Below are positions 42,905-51,160 of a stretch of DNA of 64,000 bases, in pieces. Under the pieces are notes generated by a model, which ran no database searches, had not been told where the DNA came from, and worked only from the letters and a program-made list of their open reading frames with translations. This stretch comes from Mycolicibacterium sphagni. Its GTDB lineage: Bacteria; Actinomycetota; Actinomycetes; Mycobacteriales; Mycobacteriaceae. The stretch is taken from positions 61,845 to 125,844 of the forward strand of contig NZ_NOZR01000020.1 of assembly GCF_002250655.1 (NCBI RefSeq), given 5' to 3'. Made by a program: the position numbers and the translations under genes. Every line of letters begins with the position of its first letter. Within the stretch, counting starts at the first letter, position 1.

Positions 42905-44389
42905 CTAGGGCCGCACGCCGATCGTCTTCATGTTCAGGTACTCCCGGTAACCCTCGTCGCCGTTGCGGTGGCCCAGCCCGCTCTGCTTGGTGCCACCGAA
43001 CGGGCTGGTGATCCCGAAGAACGAGTGCCCGTTGGTGGTCACGCTGCCGGTGCGCAGCCGCAGGGCGATGTTCAGCGCGCGTTCGTCGTCACCGCTGGTC
43101 ACATCGCCGGACAACCCGTAGATGGTGTTGTTGGCGATCTCGATGGCTTCGTCGTCGGTGTCGTACGGGGTCACGGTGATCACCGGCCCGAAGATTTCGG
43201 TCTGGGCGATGGTGGACGTGGGATCCACATCGGCGAGCAGGGTCGGCTGCACGTAGTAGCCGGTGGTCAGGTTCTCCGGGATACCGCCACCGGTGACCAG
43301 GGTGGCGCCGTCGGCGATGCTGGACTGGATCAGGCCAAGGGTCTTCTCCCGCTGCATGGCACTGATCTGCGGGCCCTGCAGGTTGCCCGGTGTCCACGGG
43401 TCCCCGACCGGGAAGTTCGCCATCATGGTCTTGAGGATCTCGAGGCCCTCGGCATAGCGTTTGCGCGGCAACAGGACTCGGCTCGACAGGATGCAACTCT
43501 GGCCGGACATGACGCAGGCGAACATCGCCGCCATCGGCAGGCAGGCGTTAAAATCGGCGTCATCGCAGACGATATGGGTGGACTTGCCGCCAAGTTCGAG
43601 CAACGTCTTCTTGACCGTCGCGGCTCCGGCGGCCAAGATCGCCCGGCCGGTGGCGGTCGAGCCGGTGAAAGTGATCATGTCCACCCGAGGATCGGCCGAC
43701 AGCGCGGCGCCGACCTCGTTGGCGTTCGATGTGACGACGTTGAACACCCCGGCCGGGATGTCGGTCTTCTCGGCGATGATGCGGCCGAGCTCGGTGCCCG
43801 ACCACGGGGTGAGTTGAGCCGGCTTGAGCACCACGGTGTTGCCGGCCATCAACGCCGGAATCGTCTCGGCGATGTTGAGGTAGAACGGCACGTTCCACGG
43901 CGTGATCGCGCCGACGACACCGACCGGGTCGTACTGGATCTTTCGCCGGGCCGGTCCCATCTGGGTCTCGTGAGTGCCGGTGTCCACCAGGTAGTCGAAG
44001 TTTCGGCCGTGCTCGGCCCAATGCCGCACCTCGGCGATCGGGCTCTCGATCTGCGAGCCGCTGACCGATACGGGGCAACCGACCTCGGTGATCACGATGC
44101 GCCGCAGCCGTTCCTGCTCGGCGGTCAGCGCCTCGTGGAGCTGGTTGAGGCAGTGGTAGCGGAACTCCAGGTCGCGCGACCAGTCGGTCGTGTCGAACGC
44201 CCGCCGCGCCGCCGCGGTCGCGCGTTCGACGTCGGTGACGGTCCCGTCGGTGGCGTGACCGACCACCTCCTCGGAGGCCGGGTGGACGACGTCGAACGTG
44301 GCCCCGGAATCGGTGAACCGCAGCTCCCCGTCGATGAGCATCCGCTGCTCGCCGGCGAGCACACCTGTGTCAGCGTCGACATTGGTCAT
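42905..44389 (-). CDS. NAD(P)-dependent aldehyde dehydrogenase
   Basis: The 494-residue ALDH has the cofactor motif FTGSTATGRAIL, a general-base Glu in LLELGGKSTHIV and the nucleophile in MSGQSCILSSRVLLP. It is full length for the family. A perfect GAGAA-N5-TTCTC palindrome lies 44 bases upstream of its start and 23 bases upstream of the divergent DUF1330 gene. This places both in the regulon of the B12-mutase block. Confidence 0.93.
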   Translation of the reverse strand: MTNVDADTGVLAGEQRMLIDGELRFTDSGATFDVVHPASEEVVGHATDGTVTDVERATAAARRAFDTTDWSRDLEFRYHCLNQLHEALTAEQERLRRIVITEVGCPVSVSGSQIESPIAEVRHWAEHGRNFDYLVDTGTHETQMGPARRKIQYDPVGVVGAITPWNVPFYLNIAETIPALMAGNTVVLKPAQLTPWSGTELGRIIAEKTDIPAGVFNVVTSNANEVGAALSADPRVDMITFTGSTATGRAILAAGAATVKKTLLELGGKSTHIVCDDADFNACLPMAAMFACVMSGQSCILSSRVLLPRKRYAEGLEILKTMMANFPVGDPWTPGNLQGPQISAMQREKTLGLIQSSIADGATLVTGGGIPENLTTGYYVQPTLLADVDPTSTIAQTEIFGPVITVTPYDTDDEAIEIANNTIYGLSGDVTSGDDERALNIALRLRTGSVTTNGHSFFGITSPFGGTKQSGLGHRNGDEGYREYLNMKTIGVRP

Positions 44390-44432
44390 TGCATTTACCC
44401 CTGTTGGCGTGGAAATCTGTCACCCGAAATAC

Positions 44433-44447
44433 GAGAACAGCATTCTC
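44433..44447. promoter_or_regulatory. GAGAA-N5-TTCTC operator, site 1
   Basis: GAGAA-CAGCA-TTCTC, with matching outer C/G, gives 6-base arms (44432-44448). It lies between the divergent ALDH and DUF1330 genes. Confidence 0.8.
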
Positions 44448-44469
44448 GCATGAGAGGAGCGGCCAGGCT

Positions 44470-44757
44470 ATGGCTTCTAAGGCGTATGTCATCTTCACCG
44501 AGGAAATCCACGACCCGGAGGGCATGAAGGCGTACGGGAAGGCCGCCGCTGCGGCGATGGGCGGCGCCAAAGTCCTGGCTGTCGACGCCAAACCGCAAGT
44601 GCTCGAAGGCAACTGGCACGGCCACCAGACCGTCGTGCTGGAGTTCGAGACGGTCGAAGCGGCGCAGGCGTGGTACGACTCGGACGCCTACCGCAGTGCA
44701 CGTGTGCTGCGACAGGCCGCCGCCGACACCAACGCGGCGATCCTCTCGGGGTTCTAG
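44470..44757 (+). CDS. DUF1330-family small protein
   Basis: The 95-residue protein starts at the ATG at 44470 with GAGAGGAGCGG just upstream. The dimeric alpha-beta-barrel pattern is clear: AYVIFTEEIHDPEGMKAYGK and the C-terminal AQAWYDSDAYRSARVLRQAA are DUF1330 hallmarks. Members are small ferredoxin-fold proteins of uncertain enzymatic role, often found next to oxidoreductases. Its stop overlaps the convergent acetoacetyl-CoA synthetase stop by four bases. Confidence 0.85.
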   Translation: MASKAYVIFTEEIHDPEGMKAYGKAAAAAMGGAKVLAVDAKPQVLEGNWHGHQTVVLEFETVEAAQAWYDSDAYRSARVLRQAAADTNAAILSGF

Positions 44758-46697
44758 ACCCAGCTGTGTTCGGCGCCCTGCGCGCGGTACCAGTCGATGA
44801 GATCAGGGTTGTCGATCGAGCGCGGATCCAGTGATACGTCGGCGTGGCCGGCCATGATCGCCGTCACCGGCACCTCGAGTTTCTTGCCGGTGCGGGTGTG
44901 CGGAATCCCAGGTGCGGCGATGATGTCGTCGGGCACATGCCGCGGTGAGAGCTTGGTCCGGATCGCCGAACGGATGACGCCGACGAGTTCGTCGTCGAGC
45001 ACCCGGCCCGGTGTCAGCGTGACGAACAGCGGCATCCAGTAGGCGCCGTCGGGGCCGTCGATGCCGAGCACGAATCCTTCTGTCACCGCGTCGATCGCCT
45101 CGACCACTTCGTAGATGTCGGCCGAGCCCATCCGGATGCCGTGCCGGTTGAGGGTGGCGTCGCTGCGCCCGTGGATGATCAGCGAGCCCCGGTCGGTCAC
45201 GGTGACCCAGTCGCCGTGCCGCCACACATGCGGCGCCGGTCCTTCCGCCCAGTGGTGGTCGAAATAGGCTGCGCGATAGCGAGATCCGTCGTCGTCGTTC
45301 CAGAACCTCACCGGCATGGACGGCATCGGGGTGGTGATGACCATCTCGCCCACCTCGCCGATCAGCGGTTGGCGCTGCGGCGACCAGCTGTAGAGGGCGA
45401 CCCCTAGATAGCGGGTGGTGAGCTCACCGGGAATCACCGGCTCGCCCGCCGTGCCGCCGGCGAAAGCGGTCACCACATCGGTCCCGCCACTGATCGAGGA
45501 GACGGCGACGTTCTCGCCGACTTCCTCTCGTACCCAGTCGAACAGATCGGCGGGCAGCGGGGAGCCGGTGCTGCCGATGGTGGTCAGCCGGCCGAGATCG
45601 TGCTCGGTTCCGGGATGCAGCCCGGCCTTGCGCGAGGCCAGCAGGTGACCGGGGCTGGTGCCGAAGTACGTGACCTTCTCGTCTTCGAGGAGCTGCCAGA
45701 GCCGGTCGGCGTCGGGATTGAGCGGATGCCCGCTGTAGCAGACCACCGTCGAGCCGCACATCAAGCCGGCGATCCGGAAGTTCCACATCATCCAGCTCAG
45801 TGCGGTCTGCCAGAAGAACACGTCATCGGGTCCCAGATCTCCCTGCAGCGCAGTCGCTTTCAGGTGCTCCAGGATGACGCCGCCGTGGCCGTGCACGATG
45901 CCCTTTGGCTTGCCGGTGGTGCCCGAGCTGAACAGCACCCATAGCGGATGGTCGAAGGCCACCGCAGTGACCTCGGGGGTGACCGGCGTGGCGATCAGCC
46001 GGCGGTAGTCGTCGCTGTCCAGGACCAGCAGGTGCGGCCGGCCCGGCAGTAGATCCACCAATTCCTTGGTGTCGGCGCGCTTGTCGAACCACTTTCCGCC
46101 CAGTTGGTAGCCATCGGCGCTGAAAAGCACCTTGGGTTGCAGTTGCGCGAGCCGGGAGGCGGCGCCCTGAGGTGCGTAGTCTTGCCCGCACGCCGACCAG
46201 ACCGCCCCGATCGCCGCCGTCGCCAGGAACGCGACCATCGCTTCGGCGACGTCGGGTAGGTAGGCCGCCACGCAGTCGCCGGTCTGCACGCCGAGCCGGC
46301 GTAGTTCGGCGGCCACCGCCCCGATCCGGCCGGCCAGCTCCGCCCAACTGATCTCGGTGCGGGTGCCGTCCTCGTCGATCCCGATGATCGCCGCACCGGC
46401 GTGGGCGGTGTGCCGCAGGATCTGGTCGACGTAGTTCAGTTGGACGCCGGGGAACCACACCGTGCGGGGCATCGTCGCGTCTGCGAGCACTGCGTCGTCA
46501 CCCGCTCCGGGGCCGACCTCGGCGTGCACATCGAAGTGCTCCCACAGCGCCCGCCAGAAGCGGGCCGGGTGGTCCACCGACCACTGCCACAGTTCGGCGT
46601 AGCTGCCCGACGGCGCTCCGTGCTGTGCGGCCGTAGTAGCGGCGAACTGCTTCCACTGGGGTTCACTGCGCGGCACGGTGTTCCTCTCGTCGGTCAT
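44754..46697 (-). CDS. Acetoacetyl-CoA synthetase-type acyl-CoA ligase
   Basis: The 647-residue ANL enzyme uses the ATG at 46697 preceded by GAGGTA; the ORF extension to 46898 overlaps the mutase gene. Motifs are WVLFSSGTTGKPKGIVHGHG, SSISGGTDVVTAFAGG, IHGRSDATLNRHGIRMGSAD and the catalytic lysine in HTRTGKKLEVPV. Length and order match acetoacetyl-CoA synthetases. In this context the acid may be acetoacetate or another short 3-oxo or branched acid. It is divergent from the mutase large subunit across 88 bases. Confidence 0.9.
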   Translation of the reverse strand: MTDERNTVPRSEPQWKQFAATTAAQHGAPSGSYAELWQWSVDHPARFWRALWEHFDVHAEVGPGAGDDAVLADATMPRTVWFPGVQLNYVDQILRHTAHAGAAIIGIDEDGTRTEISWAELAGRIGAVAAELRRLGVQTGDCVAAYLPDVAEAMVAFLATAAIGAVWSACGQDYAPQGAASRLAQLQPKVLFSADGYQLGGKWFDKRADTKELVDLLPGRPHLLVLDSDDYRRLIATPVTPEVTAVAFDHPLWVLFSSGTTGKPKGIVHGHGGVILEHLKATALQGDLGPDDVFFWQTALSWMMWNFRIAGLMCGSTVVCYSGHPLNPDADRLWQLLEDEKVTYFGTSPGHLLASRKAGLHPGTEHDLGRLTTIGSTGSPLPADLFDWVREEVGENVAVSSISGGTDVVTAFAGGTAGEPVIPGELTTRYLGVALYSWSPQRQPLIGEVGEMVITTPMPSMPVRFWNDDDGSRYRAAYFDHHWAEGPAPHVWRHGDWVTVTDRGSLIIHGRSDATLNRHGIRMGSADIYEVVEAIDAVTEGFVLGIDGPDGAYWMPLFVTLTPGRVLDDELVGVIRSAIRTKLSPRHVPDDIIAAPGIPHTRTGKKLEVPVTAIMAGHADVSLDPRSIDNPDLIDWYRAQGAEHSWV

Positions 46698-46743
46698 GTT
46701 TACCTCGCGTTTCAGGCGAAACTGCACACGGCTCGCCGAAAAC

Positions 46744-46758
46744 GGTATTGGCATTCTC
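46744..46758. promoter_or_regulatory. Degenerate half-operator in mutase/ligase divergent promoter
   Basis: GGTAT-TGGCA-TTCTC keeps only the right arm (GCATTCTC) of the block-wide palindrome. The position, 27 bases before the mutase start, is right, but the match is weak. Confidence 0.3.
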
Positions 46759-46785
46759 CTAAACTGCAAGTACGGTATCCAAGCG

Positions 46786-48363
46786 ATGGACCACCAATCC
46801 CAGACATCGTCGGGTATCCCGCTGCATCCGGTGTATGGACCGGCCGACCGCAGTGAGGATCCTCCCGCGCCGGGTGCCTTCCCCTTCACCCGGGGCAACT
46901 TCTCGAGCGGCTACCGCGGACGGCTGTGGACCTTTCGCCAGTATTCCGGTTTCGGCACCGCCGAGGAATCGAACGGTCGCTATCGCTACCTGCTCGAACA
47001 GGGCGGCACCGGGCTGTCGGTGGCCCTGGATCTGCCGACCCAGTGCGGCTACGATTCCGACGATCCGGAGTACGGCGAAGAGGTCGGCCGGGTCGGCGTC
47101 GCGGTGGACACCCTGGCCGACGCCGAGATCCTGTTCGACAGCATCCCGCTGGACAAGATCAGCACCAGCTTCACGATCAACGGCACGGCCGCGATCCTGC
47201 TGGCGTTCTATGTCGCGGCCGCGGAGAAGAAGGGCGTTCCGCGGGAGAAGCTGACCGGCACCATCCAGAACGACATTCTCAAGGAGTACGCCTCGCGCGG
47301 CACCTGGATCTGGCCGCCCGAGCCGTCGCTGCGGCTGATCGCCGACACCATCGAGTTCTGCGCGGCCGAGGTGCCGCGCTTCAACGCGATTTCGGTGGCG
47401 GGCGCACACTTCCGCGATGCGGGCGCCAATGCCGTCCAGGAGATGGCGTTCACGCTGGCCGACGGGGTCACCTACTGCGACACGGTGGTCGAGCGCGGCC
47501 GGATGACCATCGACAAGTTCGCCCCGCAGATCTCGTTCTTCTTCTATACCCACGGCGACTTTTTCGAAGAGATCGCCAAATACCGTGCCGGACGGCGTCG
47601 TTGGGCCACCATCGTGCGCGAGCGGTACGGTGCCGAGACCGATAAGGCCTCGATGTTCCGCTTCGGCTGCGTGTCCGGCGGTGCGTCCCTGTACGCGCCG
47701 CAGGCGCAGAACAACCTGGTCCGGGTTGCCTATGAGGCGCTGGCCTCGGTGCTCGGCGGCGTGCAGTCTATGTTTACCGCCGCATGGGACGAGCCGTTCG
47801 CGCTGCCCAGCGAGGAGTCCGCGACGCTGGCACTGCGCACGCAACAGATCCTGGCTTACGAGACCGGTGTCGCCCGGGTGGCCGACCCGCTCGGCGGCTC
47901 GTACTTCGTCGAGGCGCTCACCGACGCCACCGAGGAACGCATCATCGAGATCATGGCTGACCTCGAAGCGCACGGTGGCATGGTGCGCTGCATCGAGGAC
48001 GGCTACCTGCAGGGGCTGATCGCCGACGAGGCTTACAAGATCCATCAAGAGGTCGAGTCGGGGGAGCGCCCGGTGGTCGGCGTCAACAAGTTCGTCGTCG
48101 AGGAGCCCGCACCGGACCTCGCCACCTACGAACTCGATGCCGAAGGGCGCGACAAGCAGCTCAAGCGGCTGGCGAAGGTCAAGGCGGAGCGCGATGGCGT
48201 CGCCGTGAAGGAAGCGCTTGCCGCACTGGCCCGTTCGGCGGAAGGCGACGAAAACCTGATGCACAACCTGATCGACTGCGCCAACGCTTACTGCACTGTG
48301 GGCGAGATGGTATCGACTCTCAAGTCGGTGTGGGGCGAGTTCCAGCAGCCGGTGGTGTTCTAG
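46786..48363 (+). CDS. Divergent split B12-dependent acyl-CoA mutase, large subunit
   Basis: The 525-residue catalytic TIM-barrel chain uses the ATG at 46786; the in-frame ATG at 46678 would run through the promoter. It has LWTFRQYSGFGTAEESN, QNDILKEYASRGTWIWPP and LADGVTYCDTV, typical of the methylmalonyl-CoA mutase superfamily, without a fused B12 domain, as in isobutyryl- and 2-hydroxyisobutyryl-CoA mutases. By hand alignment to P. shermanii MutB, Tyr53 and Arg171 match Tyr89 and Arg207. Other contacts are changed: R283 to Gln248, H328 to Gly294, Q330 to Val296, N366 to Ala332; H244 (His208) and E370 (Glu336) are kept. The substrate is probably not a known one. Confidence 0.9.
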   Translation: MDHQSQTSSGIPLHPVYGPADRSEDPPAPGAFPFTRGNFSSGYRGRLWTFRQYSGFGTAEESNGRYRYLLEQGGTGLSVALDLPTQCGYDSDDPEYGEEVGRVGVAVDTLADAEILFDSIPLDKISTSFTINGTAAILLAFYVAAAEKKGVPREKLTGTIQNDILKEYASRGTWIWPPEPSLRLIADTIEFCAAEVPRFNAISVAGAHFRDAGANAVQEMAFTLADGVTYCDTVVERGRMTIDKFAPQISFFFYTHGDFFEEIAKYRAGRRRWATIVRERYGAETDKASMFRFGCVSGGASLYAPQAQNNLVRVAYEALASVLGGVQSMFTAAWDEPFALPSEESATLALRTQQILAYETGVARVADPLGGSYFVEALTDATEERIIEIMADLEAHGGMVRCIEDGYLQGLIADEAYKIHQEVESGERPVVGVNKFVVEEPAPDLATYELDAEGRDKQLKRLAKVKAERDGVAVKEALAALARSAEGDENLMHNLIDCANAYCTVGEMVSTLKSVWGEFQQPVVF

Positions 48364-48764
48364 TGAGCGCCCGCGTGTTGGTTGCCAAGCCCGGCCTGGA
48401 CGGCCACGACCGTGGGGCCAAGATCGTGGCCCGCGCGCTGCGCGATGCCGGGTTCGAGGTGATCTACACCGGAATCCGCCAGCGCATCGAGGACATCGTG
48501 TCGATCGCGCTGCAGGAAGATGTTGCCGTGGTTGGGCTTTCCATCCTCTCGGGTGCGCACCTGGCCCTCACGCAGCGCACCGTGGATGCATTGCGCGCCG
48601 CTGACGCCGGCGACATCGCGGTCATCGTCGGCGGTACGATCCCGACCAGCGACGTGCCCAAATTGCTGGAAGCCGGTGCGGCCGCGGTATTTCCGACCGG
48701 AACGTCGCTGGACACCCTGGTCCGCGACGTCCGGGCGCTGACCTCAGAACAGGTGGTCGAGTAA
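48363..48764 (+). CDS. B12-dependent acyl-CoA mutase, small (cobalamin-binding) subunit
   Basis: The 133-residue B12-binding domain begins at the GTG overlapping the large-subunit stop (TAGTG). The DxHxxG motif is GLDGHDRGAK, with His15 as the lower cobalt ligand. The later conserved segments are VVGLSILSGAHL and IVGGTIP. It is a stand-alone version of the C-terminal domain of methylmalonyl-CoA mutase and would bind adenosylcobalamin and dock on the large subunit. Its stop overlaps the next gene (TAATG). Confidence 0.93.
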   Translation: MSARVLVAKPGLDGHDRGAKIVARALRDAGFEVIYTGIRQRIEDIVSIALQEDVAVVGLSILSGAHLALTQRTVDALRAADAGDIAVIVGGTIPTSDVPKLLEAGAAAVFPTGTSLDTLVRDVRALTSEQVVE

Positions 48765-49720
48765 TGCGTCTTGGCGTGATGATCGGTGCCGAGCGCGGCG
48801 ACATGGCCCGCAAGGTGAAGAAGCTCATCGCCGACATCGAATGGGCCGACGCGGCGGGGCTCGCGACCGCGTGGATGCCGCAGGTGCCCGACGATTTCGA
48901 TCTGCTGAGCATGGTCGCGTTGATGGCGTCGCACAGCACACGCGTCGAGCTCGGTACTGCCGTTGTCCCGCTGCAGGCACAGCATCCCATTGCCCTTGCC
49001 CGTCAAGCGCTTTCGGTGCACGCCATCTCGGGTGGGCGGCTGGCACTCGGCGTCGGCCCGTCGCATCACTGGATCATCCGGGACATGCTCGGGCTGCCCT
49101 ACGACAAACCGGCCGCGTACACCCGCGATTACCTGCAGGTGTTCAATGCGGCGATCTCCGGGCCCGGCCCCGTCGACGTCGAGAATGACACCTTCACCGT
49201 CCACAACCCGACCGCGCTCGGAGCCGAGACGAAGATGCCGGTGCTCGTGGCGGCGCTCGGCCCGGTGATGCTGCAGATTGCCGGTGAGCATGCGGACGGC
49301 ACCACGCTGTGGATGGCTGATGAGAAGGCCATCGGTGAGCACATCGCCCCCAAGATCAACAAGGCCGCCGCCGAGGCCGGGAAGCCCGCACCGCGGATCG
49401 TCGCCGGTATCCCCGTCACGCTGTGCGCCAACTCCGAGATTGACGCTGCCAAGGACCGGGCCAACCGCATCCTGGCCGAGGCCGAGACCTCACCCAACTA
49501 TCAGCGATTGCTGGACCGGGGCGACGCCCGAGATGTCGGCGATCTTTGCGCCGCGGGGGATGAAGAGTCAATCCTGAAGCGGTTCAAGCAATTCGCCGAT
49601 GCCGGTGTGACCGATCTGTCGGTGCGGCTGCTGCCGATCGGTGAGACGCGCGATGAGCTGGTGGCGTCGAAATACCGCACCCGCGAGGTGATTTCCCAGC
49701 TGGCCGCCGAAATTCGATGA
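48764..49720 (+). CDS. Luciferase-like (LLM) F420-dependent oxidoreductase
   Basis: The 318-residue LLM protein has WADAAGLATAWMPQVPDDFD, VPLQAQHPIALARQALSVHA, GGRLALGVGPSHHWIIRDML and a C-terminal region typical of F420 families. It is translationally coupled to the B12 subunit and to the CoA transferase downstream. A role in oxidising or reducing the rearranged acyl-CoA or its precursor is inferred from position only. Confidence 0.88.
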   Translation: MRLGVMIGAERGDMARKVKKLIADIEWADAAGLATAWMPQVPDDFDLLSMVALMASHSTRVELGTAVVPLQAQHPIALARQALSVHAISGGRLALGVGPSHHWIIRDMLGLPYDKPAAYTRDYLQVFNAAISGPGPVDVENDTFTVHNPTALGAETKMPVLVAALGPVMLQIAGEHADGTTLWMADEKAIGEHIAPKINKAAAEAGKPAPRIVAGIPVTLCANSEIDAAKDRANRILAEAETSPNYQRLLDRGDARDVGDLCAAGDEESILKRFKQFADAGVTDLSVRLLPIGETRDELVASKYRTREVISQLAAEIR

Positions 49721-50754
49721 AGGGGCCACTCTCCGGCGTCCGCATCCTGGAGGTCGGCACCATGCTGGCCGGCCCGTACGCCACGATGTTGCTCGCCGAT
49801 CTCGGCGCGCAGGTCATCAAGATCGAGCCGCCCGGCGGGGAGATCTCCCGCCAGGTCGCCGACAGCTATTTCGCCAGCCTCAACCGCAACAAGCGCAGCG
49901 TCTGCATTGACCTGGCTTCGCCAGCCGGCCAACAGCGGCTAAGCGAGCTGGCCGCGGAATCCGATGCGCTACTGGTCAATATGAAGCCATCGGTGATCCG
50001 GCGCTTCGGCCTGACCTATGACGCGCTGAAGGTGCACAACGAGAAGATCGTGTGCGTCGCGCTGACCGGCTACGGCCTCGACGGCGGCGACGACCCGGCC
50101 TTCGACTACGTCATCCAGGCCACGACCGGGGTGGCGGCCATGACCGGTGATCCGGACGCGCCGCCGACGTTGCCCGGCTACTCCTCGGCCGACAATTCCA
50201 CCGGATTGACTGCGGCACTGGGACTTCTGGCGATGATCGTCTCCGGCCAGGGTGGACAGGTCGACGTCTCGCTGCGGGATGTGATGTTCTCCCAACTGAA
50301 CTACCGGGCTTCGGCCTACCTGAACGACGGTGTGCACCCGCGCCGGCACCCGTTCGGTGCGCACTCCTTCTATGTGCCCGCCCAGCTCTTCGAAACCGCG
50401 GACGGCTACCTGGCGCTGTTCGTCACCCACGACGGCTTCTGGCGGACCTTCGCCGCCGAGGCCGGTATCGAGGGCTTCCCGACGATGGCTGAGCGTTCGC
50501 AGCGCCGCGACGAGGTGCTGTCCGTGGTGCGGGCAGCGCTGTCCGCGGACACCGCGGTGAACTGGGAGGCTCGGCTGCGTCCGCTGGGCATTCCGGCCGC
50601 GGCGGTCCGGTCACTTCCCGATGCCCTCGAGGCGACGCCGGAGGTCATCGTGACGGCGGGTGATTACCGACTGGTCGGCAGCCCGGTGCGGGTGCTGGGC
50701 TATGCGCCCGACTATCTGGCGCCGCCGGAGCTCGACGAGTTTCAGTCGTCGTAG
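49717..50754 (+). CDS. Family III CoA transferase (CaiB/BaiF type)
   Basis: The 345-residue protein overlaps the previous stop by four bases. It begins GVRILEVGTMLAGPYATMLL, followed by LADLGAQVIKIEPPGGE and SLNRNKRSVCIDLASPAG, all hallmark segments. The catalytic Asp is probably in DVSLRDVMFSQLNY. It exchanges CoA between acids and acyl-CoAs and could activate the mutase substrate. It is rather short (usually about 390-430), lacking part of the middle. The end overlaps the convergent ferredoxin gene by 13 bases. Confidence 0.88.
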   Translation: MKGPLSGVRILEVGTMLAGPYATMLLADLGAQVIKIEPPGGEISRQVADSYFASLNRNKRSVCIDLASPAGQQRLSELAAESDALLVNMKPSVIRRFGLTYDALKVHNEKIVCVALTGYGLDGGDDPAFDYVIQATTGVAAMTGDPDAPPTLPGYSSADNSTGLTAALGLLAMIVSGQGGQVDVSLRDVMFSQLNYRASAYLNDGVHPRRHPFGAHSFYVPAQLFETADGYLALFVTHDGFWRTFAAEAGIEGFPTMAERSQRRDEVLSVVRAALSADTAVNWEARLRPLGIPAAAVRSLPDALEATPEVIVTAGDYRLVGSPVRVLGYAPDYLAPPELDEFQSS

Positions 50755-51026
50755 GTGATCGTCACGTCGGACTGGGGCACACCCTGGCAGGTGAGCACCA
50801 AACCGTCCTCGACCTCGCTGTCTTCGAGCACCTCGTTCACCCGCATGGTGACCTCGCCGTCGACGACCGTCGCGATGCAGGTGCCGCAGTTGCCCGCCTC
50901 GCAGCTGAAGGGCGGCGACAGGCCGGCCCGCCTGGCGGTCTCCAGCAATGTGTCACCGGGGTTTGAGGGCACGGTCACCGTCTTGCCGTCCAGGGTGATG
51001 GTCGCCGTGTTTGTGCCGTCAGCCAC
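50742..51026 (-). CDS. Plant-type [2Fe-2S] ferredoxin
   Basis: The 94-residue protein has the cluster motif Cys42-x4-Cys47-x2-Cys50 (CEAGNCGTC) and Cys80 in LTCQG. It resembles the C-terminal ferredoxin domain of Rieske-oxygenase reductases, here as a separate protein. It is the obvious electron carrier for the Rieske oxygenase at 61804-63150 or a related enzyme of the block. The promoter contains GAGAA-N5-TTCTC site 2. Confidence 0.92.
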   Translation of the reverse strand: MADGTNTATITLDGKTVTVPSNPGDTLLETARRAGLSPPFSCEAGNCGTCIATVVDGEVTMRVNEVLEDSEVEDGLVLTCQGVPQSDVTITYDD

Positions 51027-51070
51027 GCACTTCTCTCCTCGGTTTTAGAGCAGTATCATTCTGCCCAGAT

Positions 51071-51085
51071 GAGAATACAGTTCTC
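51071..51085. promoter_or_regulatory. GAGAA-N5-TTCTC operator, site 2
   Basis: GAGAA-TACAG-TTCTC lies between the divergent ferredoxin and acyl-CoA ligase genes. A weaker half-site (ATAGTATGTTCTC, centre near 51099) is centred 21 bases, two helical turns, away. Confidence 0.8.
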
Positions 51086-51160
51086 TACTGGCGATAGTAT
51101 GTTCTCGTTTGCTGACCTGTCGATGGGATTGTCACTGACCATGTGCGAGCGGACCGCGCC

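Noticed and set aside
42788..44527. Plus-strand frame of 579 codons
   Set aside because: Shadow of the aldehyde dehydrogenase on the minus strand.
46759..48264. Minus-strand frame of 501 codons
   Set aside because: Shadow of the mutase large subunit, whose motifs are clear on the plus strand.
46786..48764. Naming the mutase isobutyryl-CoA or 2-hydroxyisobutyryl-CoA mutase
   Set aside because: The position equivalent to Tyr89 is Tyr and that equivalent to Arg207 is Arg, not the Phe/Gln or Ile/Gln pairs of those enzymes.
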